NCBI RefSeq assembly: GCF_002288925.2
Contig: NW_022098067.1
Location: 3,206,762 to 3,270,761, forward strand
Origin: Delphinapterus leucas
Lineage: Eukaryota > Chordata > Mammalia > Artiodactyla > Monodontidae
Direction: 5' to 3'
DNA: 64,000 bases
Part shown: one piece after another, positions 45,161 through 57,479 of the stretch
How positions within the stretch are numbered: position 1 is the stretch's first letter
Layout: the number at the start of each line of letters is the position of its first letter
Made by a program: the position numbers and the translations under genes
Notes under the pieces: model-generated
Database searches by the model: none
What the model saw: only the letters and a program-made list of their open reading frames with translations
What the model was told of the DNA's origin: nothing

Positions 45161-47502
45161 GCCTTTTCTTTTCTCAGCTTTTGGCTTCTCAGCTAAAACT
45201 CAATAGTGACAATTTCCTTGATGGGAAGTAACACTTGAAAGTTTTGGTTCATCTCTTTATATTTTCTTTCTGTCTTTGATCTTTTCCCTTAAGTCCTTTG
45301 CCCTCTTAGGAAACAGAATTCTTAAAATAAGTGGCATACAAACTACTTTGCTGAGTTTTCCTACTTTTCATGTTTGGAACAGTTGTGGTATTATAAGCTC
45401 ATCTGTCATAGTCAAAAGCAGATATCCTGGGCACTATTTTTATTTTAGGAGATATGTGAACAATTCCATAATTAATTCCTGAAGTAAAAATGATCAAATA
45501 GTGAAGAGTCTAGAAAGAACATCATTTGAGAAACAAATCTGTTATCGATAGCTGGCCTAGAAAAGACAAAATATAGGGCTGTCAAAATGATATTTTCATA
45601 TATTTAAATGGTTGTTATAAAAAAGAAAAATTATTTTATTTAATGCTACATTGTAATAGTCCACTAAAACTGACAGAAAAAAGTAAATTTTGGTTCCATT
45701 AAACAAGTTTGTGTTGATAATTCAAACTGTTTATAAATAGAACAAGCTGTTCTCTAAAGTGCAATGCTCTCTAGCACAGGGGATGACTAGAAAGAGGCTT
45801 GCTGAATCCATATTAAGAATAAGAGGCTTCAAAATGAGGAGAAAGCTAAATTGTAAATAAGCATTGAAGAATTGTTAAGGATTAGTGAATAAATTAGGTA
45901 GAGTGAATTTTCCAGAGAAGATAAATGTTTTATGGAAAAATGTATTGATGAAGAAGTGCAAAGTTATTTGGCTAGAGAGGGTTAATGAATAGTTTTGCCT
46001 GGATAAAGACTTTAATTTGGTCAATCACAAAGATATTTTCTACTAGGAGCAAGCTTCTATCAGAAATTCTTTAATAATTTGCTGTACTTATGTTTGTGTT
46101 TTTCTGTAATTTCCTACCAGACTATAAAGAAGTTAATAGAAGGGATAATAATTTTCATCTCTATATCATTTCCTGCAGGCAACAAGGATTCATAAGAGGT
46201 TTTGAGGAGAAGTAAAAAAGCTGACATCAGTATTTTAGAAATATTAATTTGAAGGTGACCAGAAGAAGGACAGAAAACCATACAGAGTGAAAACATCAAT
46301 CCTATTTAGGAAGCTTTCAGTAGTAGGAAAATTTTCTGTAGTGGAAACAAAGAGGAAGAATGAAAAACACCATGCAGGAAGAATTGAAACAACTCAGTAA
46401 ACTGACTGTAGTAAACCAAGTAAAGAGAGAAGTGATTCCCGGGCTATATGACTGCGAGTATATTGATTTTATTTATAGAAACTGACAAGAAGCACTCCTG
46501 TACCATGGGATAGTTTCTGTAACAGTGTTCTGATTTTTACACTTCATATCATGTATTACAAATTATAGTGAGTGTTTCACTTTCCAGTGTCTAATATCTA
46601 CCCCTTACATGGCATTTTCAGAGACTTCTGCATCTTTTATTGACAACCCTGTACTCCCATAGCTTTTATAGTCTTTGACACATTTTTGAGTAATTATAAT
46701 CTGATGGCATTTTGTTTGCTGTTGTGTTAAATGAATGGCTCATATATTTTCCAACTAGATGATAAGTTCTGAGTGCTAAAAACTTATAAATTCTATCTGA
46801 ATGCTGAATCCAGTCATTTAATTTTTGATATTTTATTGAATGAGAGTTGCACTTAAATCAATCTTTATTAATGAATATAAATAATGTATCATCAACATAC
46901 CACAATATAGGTATTCCTGTAGCTTTTTAACTTTTAACTTGAAATCAAAGTGACAGAAACACTTACAAATGGTAGCTTTACTGAATTTGCCAAATGTGCT
47001 TTGAGTTCCTAATTACAGCTAATGTTCACTTCCATCATCCAATTTGTTTTCTGCTGCAGCTAACCTAAGTGTAATTTCTTGAGTGTTTGCAATTTGAGTA
47101 GCCTTTCCACTGAATTTTAAAGGTCAAAGAATTGGATTTTTAAATTATAATAAAAGCCCATCTGAAACTGGTTTAATTAATGTAGGAATTTGTTATCTCA
47201 TATAGGAGGATATATAGGCCCCAGGTCCAGCACGTCAGAGATCTATCCTCTATTAGATGGGTTTACCCTTAACTAATCTCAGCAGTTGCAGGTATCACAT
47301 ATAAAAAGCATAATAGCCGAAGTACAAAGAAGGGTTGTCTCTTACTTTATCTCTTTATTAAGAAGGAGGGACTCCTTTTTACCATCCCTTAATAGATTTG
47401 TCTTTATGTCTCCATCAGAATCAATTCAAGCCTAAATCAGTTAATCAATTGTGGCAAAGCACAGTGAGATTACCATGATTATCTTGGGCTCATCAAAACC
47501 CA
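45161..47502. other. Unique DNA, no gene seen
   Basis: No coding region is supported. The segment 47,150-47,500 (ctggtttaattaatgtaggaatttg, cacagtgagattaccatgatt) resembles an ancient mammalian repeat I cannot name. The CHR-2 SINE that follows inserted at its end. Confidence 0.4.
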
Positions 47503-47517
47503 CTGTCTGATATTTTA

Positions 47518-47745
47518 TTTTATTTTGTTTTATTTTATTGTTTTTTTTTTTTTGCGGTACGCGGGCCCCTCACTGCTGTGGCCTCTCCCGTTGTGGAGCA
47601 CAGGCTCCCGGACGCGCAGGCTCAGCAGCCATGGCCTACGGGCCCAGCCGCTCCGTTGCATGTGGGATTTTCCTGGACTGGGGCACGAACCCATGTCCCC
47701 TGCATCGGCAGGTGGACCCTCAACCACTGTGCCACCAGGGAAGCC
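47518..47745 (-). mobile_element. CHR-2 SINE
   Basis: A complete CHR-2 copy bounded by a perfect 15-bp duplication CTGTCTGATATTTTA at 47503-47517 and 47746-47760. The tail is TTTTA-patterned. The body has the usual GGCCATGGC and CCGGAGCCTG-like blocks. Confidence 0.96.
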
Positions 47746-47760
47746 CTGTCTGATATTTTA

Positions 47761-49890
47761 AATGGGTTCTTTTTTTTTTCCTTATTCATGTGGAGAAAAG
47801 GGTGGATAGTTGAATAAAATCTGGGTGATTTTAGAAAGCAGAAGGGAAAACACGGAAGTGTAGAGGGTAACCAATAGTGTGAACTCTAGAAGTTCTACAA
47901 TGTTAACTTCTCAAAAGGAAGAATTTTCTTTGGGGAAAAGTCTTAACTAGTTTTGTGCAAAAAGTAAAGCTAATTGCATCTATACACCATGTGAAGTAAG
48001 ACTATATATGATGAAGTTAAGAAATAATATAAATCATTAAAATTTCATTAAGAGTAACCCTCAGATCTCAAAAGGCCAATTATCACAAGTAATAAACTCA
48101 GAACCATGTTAGAGTATCACATGATATTCCAGGGTACATTTTAAAGGATTACATTTTGCATACTTTATTTATAATGTTATCTGGTGACAGTTGTAGGAAT
48201 GTTGCAGGAAGGTCTGAAGATTCCGGGTCACTGTAGACTAAGTTAAAAATGTTTTTCAAACTTGTTCATGAAGAGTGTCATTTATCACTTGGTAAAATAA
48301 TGGTAAATGCACCAACATGCAAATGTATGATTTGGAAATTTTTAAAAATAATTCATTTAAAAATTACAGCAAAGAAAAACATTTCAATTATTCCAGCAAT
48401 AATTATCTCTCTCTCTACCTACCTATCTACCCACTATTAATCCATCATTGTAGTTATAAATCAATCTTGTAACCATAGCCAATACACACAGTACTTTTAG
48501 GATCTAAATCCAATATACGTATTTTCCACTCACATTTTCCTCTATTCTTCTCTGACACTGAGTTTTATAGAGAAGATAAATATTGTTAAATTCTTGAAGG
48601 TAAGTGGAGTCTTGAGAAACACTCTGGTTGACAGAAAATGGGAGTGCAGTAATTCCTCACACAGACTTTCTATTCGGCAATACCCACCCTCTGCTTGAGA
48701 TCAATTTATTAGCTCTTTTCTCTTTATTAAGATAGAGTTTTAATCCTTATTTAGATCTCTCTATAGTTTTAGCCGATATGGGACAAATAAACATTTATAT
48801 ATAAAAAAAAGATCTTGGATGATTATCTATTCTTCTTAATATTTGAATGAGGCAGCAAGTGGACTATTCCCTCCTCTGATAGACATGGAAGATGGCTTCT
48901 CAGTCTTCCTGATTTCTTTGGAGTCACAACAATTTTGATAATGGGAATGGTCCTGGGATCATAAGACATAACAGGCAACACTTCTGGAAAATTCTGCCAA
49001 GTTTTTTATTAACCTGTGGGGTTTGGTCTTGCTGTTTGGCTTACATGGGCTCTATATTAGCAAATAATGTGGATTTTCATCCTCTTTATGGCTAAGCAAA
49101 TGAGGACCTTCATTTTAAGCCATTTCAATTTGTTTATTTATTCTTTTGCCATAGTGAGGATGGTAACAGTGTGTGTAGTGATGTTGGTGTGGGGTTGATC
49201 GTTGAGGATTTGTACTTGTAGAGTTCAGAGACAGATATTAAGGACAGCTAAGATTGTACATATTGGAACAAAGGTCACTAGAAATTTCAAGGGGTAACAT
49301 TGTCACCAAGTCTGAACAGCTGGATGAGAAATATGATCCTGTCAGGGGATGACTAGTAATTGCCATCAAGTCTGACTGTTGTCTGTGTATTAGCTAATCA
49401 TATAAACTCCTAGTCAGGGAAGGAGCATCAATGTAGGCACTGAGAGCTTGATTAGACTAGTAAAGTAAAATCAGACCATGACAGTTTTGTGGCAGCAGAT
49501 GGTCCTTCATCATAACTAATGAGAAAAACTGATGATTCGTCCACTGTATGAGGAAATGTTGTGGATGTTCCTGCTTCTAAAAACCCTGACCACCATCAGC
49601 ACCATCACATCCACAAAGGCTCAAAGAGGAGTCAGTATGAAAGGACGAAGAGAAAGACTGCAAGTTATATCTATAGAGGGAATAAAGGGATTCTGAAGCC
49701 AGACACAAAAGTATGTGCACATAAGTTCAAAAATACATATTTTATTCCAAGCTGGCATTAAAATCAACTGAAATAAATTTTAAAAGAGAAAAAAAATGAA
49801 ACTTAATAGTATTTATTGAGTCTGTAATGTATAGCATTGAATTTAAAAAAACCTGGAATATTTTCCTTGTCCTTGACTGGATAATTATAG
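47761..49890. other. Unique DNA, no gene seen
   Basis: No nameable interspersed repeat or gene. A short interrupted CT/CTAC simple repeat lies at about 48,403-48,432. Confidence 0.42.
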
Positions 49891-49894
49891 TAGC

Positions 49895-50140
49895 TATAAT
49901 TCATTGAGAACTTCCTATCTAATAGTTGCTATGCTTAGTGATTGATATTTATCATTTCATTTAAACTTTAAACAACCCAAGGGTTATATGCTTTCATTAT
50001 CTCTAGTTTACCTATAGAAAAACTAAAGCTCAGATGGGTTAAGAACCTTGTCTAAGATCACATGACTTGCCAAGATGAATAGCTAGAATTCTTATCCATT
50101 TCTAACTCCAGAGCTGACACCCTTAACCAGTTTGCTACAC
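49895..50140 (-). repeat. MIR SINE, antisense
   Basis: 'attcattgagaacttcc', 'tttatcatttcatttaaac', 'ctcagatgggttaagaaccttgtctaagatcacatgac' and 'cagagctgacacccttaacc' follow the antisense MIR consensus. Confidence 0.8.
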
Positions 50141-50699
50141 TGCTCAAGTAGTTTAAGAAAATAATAATGTTAAAATCGAGTCATATTTGTTTCCGTCAAA
50201 CATATGAACTATTTTTTTCTTTCATCTCCCATCAAATACTCTAATAAGCTCTTAAATATCTACATTTCCATGGAATTCAGATTTAAATATAATGCAGTGG
50301 TCATGCTATGTGACATCAAACTTGCCAATTAAGCAGCAGTCCTAATTGGAAGAATTTTGTACTGTGCACACACATTTGCTGTATTCTCAGTGAGCTTGCA
50401 GCTGCTGGCTTAGACATCATTAGAATCTAGGAAAACAGCTATTCCCAAGTGAATATCAACATACTGCAAAACATATGTCAGAAAGGGGAGAAATTTGAAT
50501 AGATTTTAGTGAATGGGAAAGAGGACTCTAATAAACCAAGTGGAATCTTGCCTGAGGTCAAAGTTGTTTCTGATAGAGAAGTTGGATCCTTAATGGAAAT
50601 GAATGGTCAGAAATTTTGTTTTTCAATTTATGTGACAGAAGTTACAAATATGATGCTTATTTTCCTTTGTTCTCTTATTTGTTTTATTTTAGGATTTTG

Positions 50700-50738
<39 letters not shown>

Positions 50739-51185
50739 AGTATTCAGAGGATAGAATTCTCTTCTGTGTTTCATGGCTCTTTCTAAATTCTCTTAGATAT
50801 CACGGGTACTGTGCCTAAACATTTTTTTCTCAAAGAAATAGTGTAGTATTTCTTCCCTGGAGGACAAGGTTGTTGGTTTTTTAAACTTAGTTGTGCAAAG
50901 AAGAAAACATATATTGAAAAAAATTTAATATAGTCCCCATTTAAACTTAAATAACTCCCTTTCTCCAATTCTATTTTTTAATTCAAATACTATAGGATAT
51001 TCTTGAACAGTAAGGCTTAATAAAATCAACCTTCCCCCAAGTAACGTAAGACATAGTCTCTGCATCGCACACATAACAGTATGTGGCTGGATTTTGGACT
51101 ACATTCAAATATGAGAGTTTAATCAGATTTTACCCATCCAGATAAAGGTTCTGTTAAAGTAAAAACTCTGAAAATATTCCTTAAA
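50141..51185. other. Unique DNA with a (GT)n run
   Basis: Nothing else recognised. The open stretch at 50509-50754 runs into the GT microsatellite (a run of CV residues) and has no domain. Confidence 0.42.
50702..50735. repeat. (GT)n microsatellite
   Basis: A pure dinucleotide run of about 34 bases. Confidence 0.97.
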
Positions 51186-51189
51186 AATG

Positions 51190-51475
51190 TTATAAGTGTA
51201 CAATTCAATGATTTCAGTAAATTTACAGAGTTGTACAATTACCACCATAATCCAACTTTAGAACATTTTCATCACCTCCATTTTGTTATCTCTTGCTCTT
51301 ACCCAGAACCTTAGGGAACCACTGTTCTGCTTTCTGTCTACAAATTTGTCTCTTTTAGACATTTCATACAATTGGAATCATAACATGTAGTCTGTCACAA
51401 CGGGCTTCTTTCACTTAGCATAATGATTTTTAGGTTCATCCATTTTTGTAACAATTTTTAAACTATTCTCTTTTG
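51190..51475 (-). mobile_element. Old L1 3'UTR fragment (L1M)
   Basis: 'gtgtacaattcaatgatttcagtaaatttacagag', 'accaccataatccaac', 'gacatttcatacaattggaatcataac', 'cttctttcacttagcataatg' in antisense order. Confidence 0.72.
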
Positions 51476-51559
51476 TTCAAATGTTTTTAAAAGGATTCAA
51501 AATTGGGGTGGGAGGAAGAATTTCTCTTTAAAAGCTTTATTTTAGCAAATGAGTGACAT

Positions 51560-51815
51560 GCACAAAATAATAACTAGCATGAATTAAAAGCTTACTAGAT
51601 GCCAGCCACTCTTTTAAGTGGTTAAAGTTTATAAATTACTTTAAATATAGGATATCTCTATGAATAGGTTTTTTATTACTTCCACTTTATAAATGAGAAA
51701 ATGGAAGTATAATGAGGCTAATTTGCCCAAAGTCATAACTCTAGTTAATGATGAAGATGGAGTTTGAACCCAAGAATTCTGGCTTCAAAACCAATACTTT
51801 TAACCCTTAAGCCCA
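51560..51815 (-). repeat. MIR SINE, antisense
   Basis: 'aaaagcttactagatgccagccactc', 'cactttataaatgagaaaatgg', 'tttgcccaaagtcataactctagttaatg' and 'ggagtttgaacccaagaattctggc' match the antisense MIR in order. Confidence 0.82.
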
Positions 51816-52167
51816 GGAGTTATTAATATTACGTTCAAAATGTTTTCATAAGATTAATCTTTAAATGAACTAAATGGAAATGTCCGGTAATAGAAGATAC
51901 ACAAAAACATTTAAAATCCTTTTCCCTGGAAGAGAATGGATAGTAAAAAGTGTAACTGGAAGTATTAACTAAAAAATGTTAACAAATAGGTTGATTGTTA
52001 CAAGTGACATCAGGGAACACAAGTCACAGGGACAATCTGTGCTTTCTAGGCAAAGGGAACTGCAGAAAATGCAAGGGTTTAATGCTCTGAACATGTGTGG
52101 AACTCTAATTACCTGGACAGAGGAAAGGTTCTACTCTGAGGAGCTAGTGTTATTAAAAAGGCCCTTA

Positions 52168-52368
52168 GGGCTTCCCTGGTGGTGCAGTGGTTGAGAGTCC
52201 GCCTGCCGATGCAGGGGACATGGGTTCATGCCCCGGTCTGGGAAGATCCCACATGCCGCGGAGCAGCTGGGCCCGTGAGCCATGGCCGCTGAGCCTGCGT
52301 GTCCGGAGCCTGTGCTCCGCAACGGGAGAGGCCACAACAGTGAGAGGCCCGCTTACTGCAAAAAAAAA
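52168..52368 (+). mobile_element. CHR-2 SINE, sense
   Basis: Sense copy: the head GGGCTTCCCTGGTGGTGCAG overlaps the end of the left duplication. Then come an A-box-like GTGGTTGAGAG, a B-box-like GGTTCATGCCCC, and a tail of 13 or more A residues. The duplication AAAAAGGCCCTTA lies at 52155-52167 and 52369-52381. Confidence 0.95.
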
Positions 52369-52429
52369 AAAAAGGCCCTTAAGTATATTCATACTGTGTA
52401 GTATTTCATAGACACAGCAGTATATGTAA

Positions 52430-52655
52430 GTTATGGAGCAAGATTATAAACATCAGTAAACCCATCACCCAACTTAACTAGAAAATTATTAATACCACTG
52501 AGATGACTCGTGTGTGATTCCTCCATCCTATCCTCCTACCTTCCCACTGCTCTGAATGGTGAGTTATCATTCCCTTGCATTTTTGAAACCATATGTGAAG
52601 CCTAGACAAAATAATTTAATTTTGCTTGTTTCAAAGCCTTATATGGTACTTAAAT
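52430..52655 (-). mobile_element. Old L1 3'UTR fragment (L1M)
   Basis: 'aaacccatcacccaacttaa', 'ttattaataccactga', 'atggtgagttatcattcccttgc' resemble an old L1 3'UTR in antisense. Moderately confident only. Confidence 0.55.
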
Positions 52656-53039
52656 TTCTGAAATTTGCTTTTTATTATTTATTGAAGTATAGTTGATTTA
52701 CAATATTTTGTTAATTTCAGGTGTATAGCATAGTGATTCAGTATTTTGCAGATTATATTCCATTATAGGTTACTACGAGATAATGTGTATAATTCCCTAT
52801 GGTATATAGTATATTTTGTTGCTTACTTATTTTATATATAGAAGTTTGTTTCTGTTAATCCTATGCCCCTAGTTTGTCCATCCCTTCCTCCCCTCTCCAC
52901 TTTGATAACCACAAGTTTGTTTTCTATGTCTGTGAATCTGTTTCTGTTTTGTATATACATTTATTTCTATTTTAGATTCCATATATGTGATATCATATAG
53001 CATTTCTCTTTCTCTGTCTGAAATTTCACAAAGTGTAAT

Positions 53040-55990
53040 ATTCTTTAGGACAATCCACATTGCTGAAAATGGCAGTATTTCATTCTTTTTATGGCTGAGT
53101 AATATTCCATTGTATACCAGTCTTATTAATCCAATCATCTGTCAGTGGGGCTTTGGGTTGCTTCCATATCTTTACTATTGTAAATAGCTCTGTTATGAAC
53201 ATTGCATGTATCTTTTTGAATTAGTGTTTTTGTTTCTTCTGGATATATAACTGAAAGTGGGATTGCTGGAATATATGGTAGCTCAATTTTTAGTTTTTTA
53301 AGAAAACTCTGTACTGTTTTTCATAGTGGCTGCACCAATTTACATTTCCACCAACAGAGTAAAAGTATTCCCTTTTCTCCACATCCTCTCCAACATATGT
53401 GATTTGTAGAATTTTTGATGATAACCATTCTGACAGGTGTGAAGTAATAACTCATTGTGGTTTTGATTTGCACTTCTCTAATAATTAGCCATGGTCAGCA
53501 TATTTCCATGTACCTGTTAGCCATCTCTATGTCTTTGAAAAAAGTCTATTCTTCTGCCAATTTTTCATTGAATTGTTTGGTTTTTTTTTTTTTTTTTTGA
53601 TAATTAGTTGTATGAGCTGTTCCTCTATTTTGAATATTAACCCCTTATTTGTTACATCATTTGCAAATATTTCTCCCATTCCATAGGTTTTGTTTTCATT
53701 TTGTTGCTGGTTTCCTTTGCTGTTCAAGATCTTTTAAGTTTAATTACATGCCATCTGTTTATTTGTGCTTTTATTTATTTTGCCTTAGGAGACTGATTCA
53801 AGGAAATATTGCTACAATTTATGACAGAGTGCTCCACCTATGTTCTCTTCTAGGAGTTTCATGGTTTCATGTCTTAATTTAGTTATTCAAAACATTTTGA
53901 GTTTATTTTTGTATATGGTGTGAGGGAATGTTCTAATCTCATTGTTCTACATGTGGCTGTCCAATTTTCCCAGCACCACTTATTGTAAAAACTGTTTTTT
54001 CTCTATTGTATATTGTTGCCTCTTTTGTCAAAGTTTGATTGACCATAGGTGTGTGAGTTTATCTCTGGGTTCTCTATTCTATTCCATTAATTTATGTGTC
54101 TGTTTTTGTTCCAATACCATGCTCTTTTGATTACTGTAGCTTTGTAGTATAGTCTGAAGTCTGGGAGGGTTATAATTCCAGCTTGGTTCTTTTTTCTAAG
54201 TATTGTTTTGGCAATTCTGGGTCTTTTATGTTTCCATATAAATTGTATGATTATTTGTTTTAGTTCTGTGAAAAATGTCCTGGGCATTTGATAGAAATTA
54301 CTTTAAATTTTTAAGTCACTTTGGGTACTATGACCATTTTAATAATATTAATTTTTCCAATCCAAGAGCAAAGATTATCTTTCTATTTATTTGAATCATC
54401 TTCAATTTCCTTCATCAATGTTTTACTGTCTTATCATATAGGTCTTTCACATCCTTGGTTAAATATATTCTTACGTATTTTTTCTGTGATTTTAAATGGG
54501 ATTTTTTTTTATATATTTCCTTTTTGATACTTCATTATTAGTGTATAGAAATGCAACAAATTTCTGTATATTAATCTTGTATCCTGCTACCTTGCTGAAT
54601 TCATTTTAATTTTAATAGTTTTTAGGTGGAGACTTTATGGTTCTCTATATAGAGTATCATGTCATCAGCAAATAGTGACAGTTTTATTGCTTCCCTTCCA
54701 ATTTGGATACTTTTTTTTGTCTTGTCTGATTGCTATGGCTAGGACTTCCAATACTACATTAAATAGAAGCAGTGAGAGTGGGTTTTCTTGTCTTGTTCCC
54801 AAATTTAGTGGGAAGGCTTTCAACATTTCACTGTTGAGTATTATGTTGCCTCTGAGCTTATTGTATTCAAAATGCAATATGGGGACTTCCCTGGTGGCGC
54901 AGTTGTGAAGAATCTGCCTGCCAATGCAAGGGACATGGGTTTGATCCCTGGTCCGGGAGGATCCCACATGCTACGAAGCAACTAGGCCTGTGTGCCACAG
55001 CTGCTGAGCCTGTGCTCTGGAGCCTGGAAGCCACAACTACTGAGCCCACGTGCCACGGCTGCTGAAGTCCATGTGCCTAGAGCCTGTGCAACACGACAAA
55101 AGAGGTCACTGCAATGAGAAGGCCATCCACCACAAAGAATAGTAGCTCCCGCTCTCTGCAACTAGAGAAAGCCTGTGCACAGCAATGAGGACCCAACACA
55201 GCCAAAAATAAATAAATTAATTAATTTAATTAAATAAATATGTTCATTATGTTGAGGTGTGTTCCCTTTATACCTACTTCGATAAGAGTTTTATCATGAA
55301 TGGATGTTGAATTTTGTCAAATGCTTTTTCTGCATCTATTGAGATTATCATGTGGTTTTTGTTTTTCCTTTTGTTACTGTGGTGTATCACACTGTTTAAT
55401 TTACATGTATTAAACCATCCTAGTGACACTGGAATGAATCTAACTTGATTATGGTGTATGATCCTTTTTATGTATTGTTGGATTTGGTTTGCTAATATTT
55501 TGTTGAGAATTTTTGCATATATATTCATCAGAGATATTGGCCTGTAATATTCTTTTTTGTAGTGTCTTTGTCTGATTTTGGTATCAGGGTAATGGTGGCC
55601 TCATAGAATGAATTTGGTAGTGTTCCCTCCCATTAAATGTCTTGGACCTGTTTGAGAAGGATAGGTATAAATTCTTCTTTATGTTTGGTAGAATTCCTCC
55701 AGGAAGCTATCCATTCCTGGTAATTTGTTTGCTGGGAGTTTTTTTAAATTACAGATTCTATTTCACTTCTAGTGATTGATCTGCTTGGATTGTCTGCTTC
55801 ATCTTGACTCATTCTTGACAGGCTGTATATTTTTAGAAATTTGTCCATTTCTCCTAGGTTGTCCAATTTGTTGGCATATAACTGTTCATAGTATTCTCTT
55901 ATGATTTTTTTTTATCTCTGTGGTATCCGTTGTTATTTCTCCTCTTTCATTACTTATTTTATTTAGGTACTCCCTTTTTTCTTCTTGGTG
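53040..55990 (-). pseudogene. L1-D ORF2, broken
   Basis: Open pieces encode recognisable RT parts. 55274-55528 has the fingers region with [15 protein letters not shown], which holds the first catalytic aspartate. 54665-54967 has [20 protein letters not shown] and [10 protein letters not shown] before the frame is lost. The catalytic FADD box region near 54,660 is out of frame. The CHR SINE at 54,881-55,238 separates the two RT pieces. The endonuclease domain is gone in the large deletion. Confidence 0.82.
54881..55238 (+). mobile_element. Long CHR-type tRNA SINE, sense, nested in L1-D
   Basis: Head GGGGACTTCCCTGGTGGCGC, B-box-like GTTTGATCCCTGG, long body with repeated 'GAGCC...GCCACAACTACTGAG' blocks, and an AATAAATAAATTAATTAA tail. 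AATATG occurs at both junctions (54876-54881 and 55237-55242) but is too short to prove the target site. It is the same long type as the copies at 1034 and 19885. Confidence 0.88.
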
Positions 55991-56389
55991 AGCCTGACAA
56001 GAGGACTTGCTTAAGAACCTCTGTGCTTCCTACACCTGGATATGTTTTCTTTATTAAGTTTGAGAAGTTTTCAACCATAATTTATTCAAATACATTTTTG
56101 ATCCCCTTTTCTCTCTCTTTTCCTGGATCTCTATAATGTGTATAGCACATTTTATATTATTCTATATACTCCCATGTTGCTTTCATTTTTAATTTGCCTT
56201 TCTCTCTGTTGCTCTGATTAGATGATTCCCGTTATTCTATATTCCATATCACCTATGTATACTTCTGTGTAATTTAGTTGACTATTCATTGCTTCTAGAG
56301 TGCTTCTTATCTCAGAAATTGAATTAATCTATTTTTGATTGAGTCTTCTTTATAGTTTCTAGTTCCTGTTAAAAGGATCTGCATATAAT

Positions 56390-57283
56390 TTATCCAAAGT
56401 AAACATACAGATAGCCAATAGGCACATGAATAAATGTTCATCACTGCTGATTATTAAAGAAATACAAATCAAAACTACAATGAGGTACCACCTCACACTG
56501 GTCAGAATGGCCATCATTTTAAATGTCTATAAATAACAACTGCTGAAGGGGGTGTGGAGAAAAGGGAACCCTCCTACACTGTTGGTGGGAATATAAATTG
56601 GTGAAGTCACTGTGGAGAACAGTATGGAGCTACCTTAAAAAACTAAAAAAATAGAGTTACCATATGATCCAGTGATCCCACTCCTGGGCATATATCTGGA
56701 AATGATAAAAACTCTAATTCAAAAAGTTACATGCACCCCAATGTTCATAGCAGCTTAATTTATAATAGCCAAGACATGGAAGCAAACTGAATATCCACTG
56801 ACAGATGAATGGATAAAGAAGATGTGGTATGTCATACATACCACATCTTCTTTATCTATCTAGCTATCTAGCTAGCTAGGTAGCTAGCTGGCTAGTTAGC
56901 TATAAAACTCATCCATAAAAAAGAATGAAATAATGCCATATTCAGCTACATGAATGGACCTAGAGATTATCATACTAAGTAAAGTAAGCCAGAAAGAGAA
57001 AGACAAATGCCATATGATATCACTTATATGTTGAATCTAAAAAATGACACAAATGAACTTATCTATGAAACAGAAACAGACTTACAGACATAGAGAATAG
57101 ACTCGTGGTTGCCAAAGGGAAGGAGAGTTTAGGGAAGGGCTGCATTATGAGTTTGGGTCTAGCAGATGCAAACTATTATATATACAGAAAGGATAAACAA
57201 CAAGGTCCTCTTGTATAGCACAGGGAACTATTTTCAATATCCTGTAGTAAACCATAATGGAAAAGAATTTTAAAAATCTGTGT
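56390..57283 (+). mobile_element. Sense L1 fragment nested in L1-D
   Basis: This runs from late ORF2 ('aaacatacagatagccaataggcacatg') through the C-terminus ('ccatatgatccagtgatcccactcctgggca', 'gccaagacatggaagc') into the 3'UTR, stopping short of the usual terminus near 'catggaaaagaatttt'. The direction is opposite to L1-D, and L1-D has its own ORF2 end at about 53,040, so this is a separate insertion. It contains the hairpin at 56812-56856. Confidence 0.82.
56812..56856. repeat. Perfect 21-bp-arm hairpin in L1
   Basis: Left arm 56812-56832, loop CAT 56833-56835, right arm 56836-56856, the exact reverse complement. The left arm (GATAAAGAAGATGTGGTATGT) is normal L1 sequence. The right arm replaces the expected TATATAC-AATGG continuation. 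A TAGC/TATC-type simple repeat follows to about 56,903. Confidence 0.97.
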
Positions 57284-57479
57284 TTTTAGATCAATTCTCT
57301 CTCTTAATTCAGTTAGCATTTTCATTACCAGCTTTTTGAACTCAGAGTCTGGTAGACTGATTATCTACCTGTCTGGTAGACTGTTTCATTATTTTTTCAG
57401 GGCTTTTCTCTAGCTCTTTCAATTGAGAGTAGCTCATCTGCCTTCTATTTTACTTAACTTTCTCTGTTTCTATGAATTT

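Noticed and set aside
52168..52240. Possible tRNA gene (A-box and B-box present)
   Set aside because: It is the tRNA-related head of a SINE: no full cloverleaf, and it is followed by the SINE body and an A tail with TSDs.
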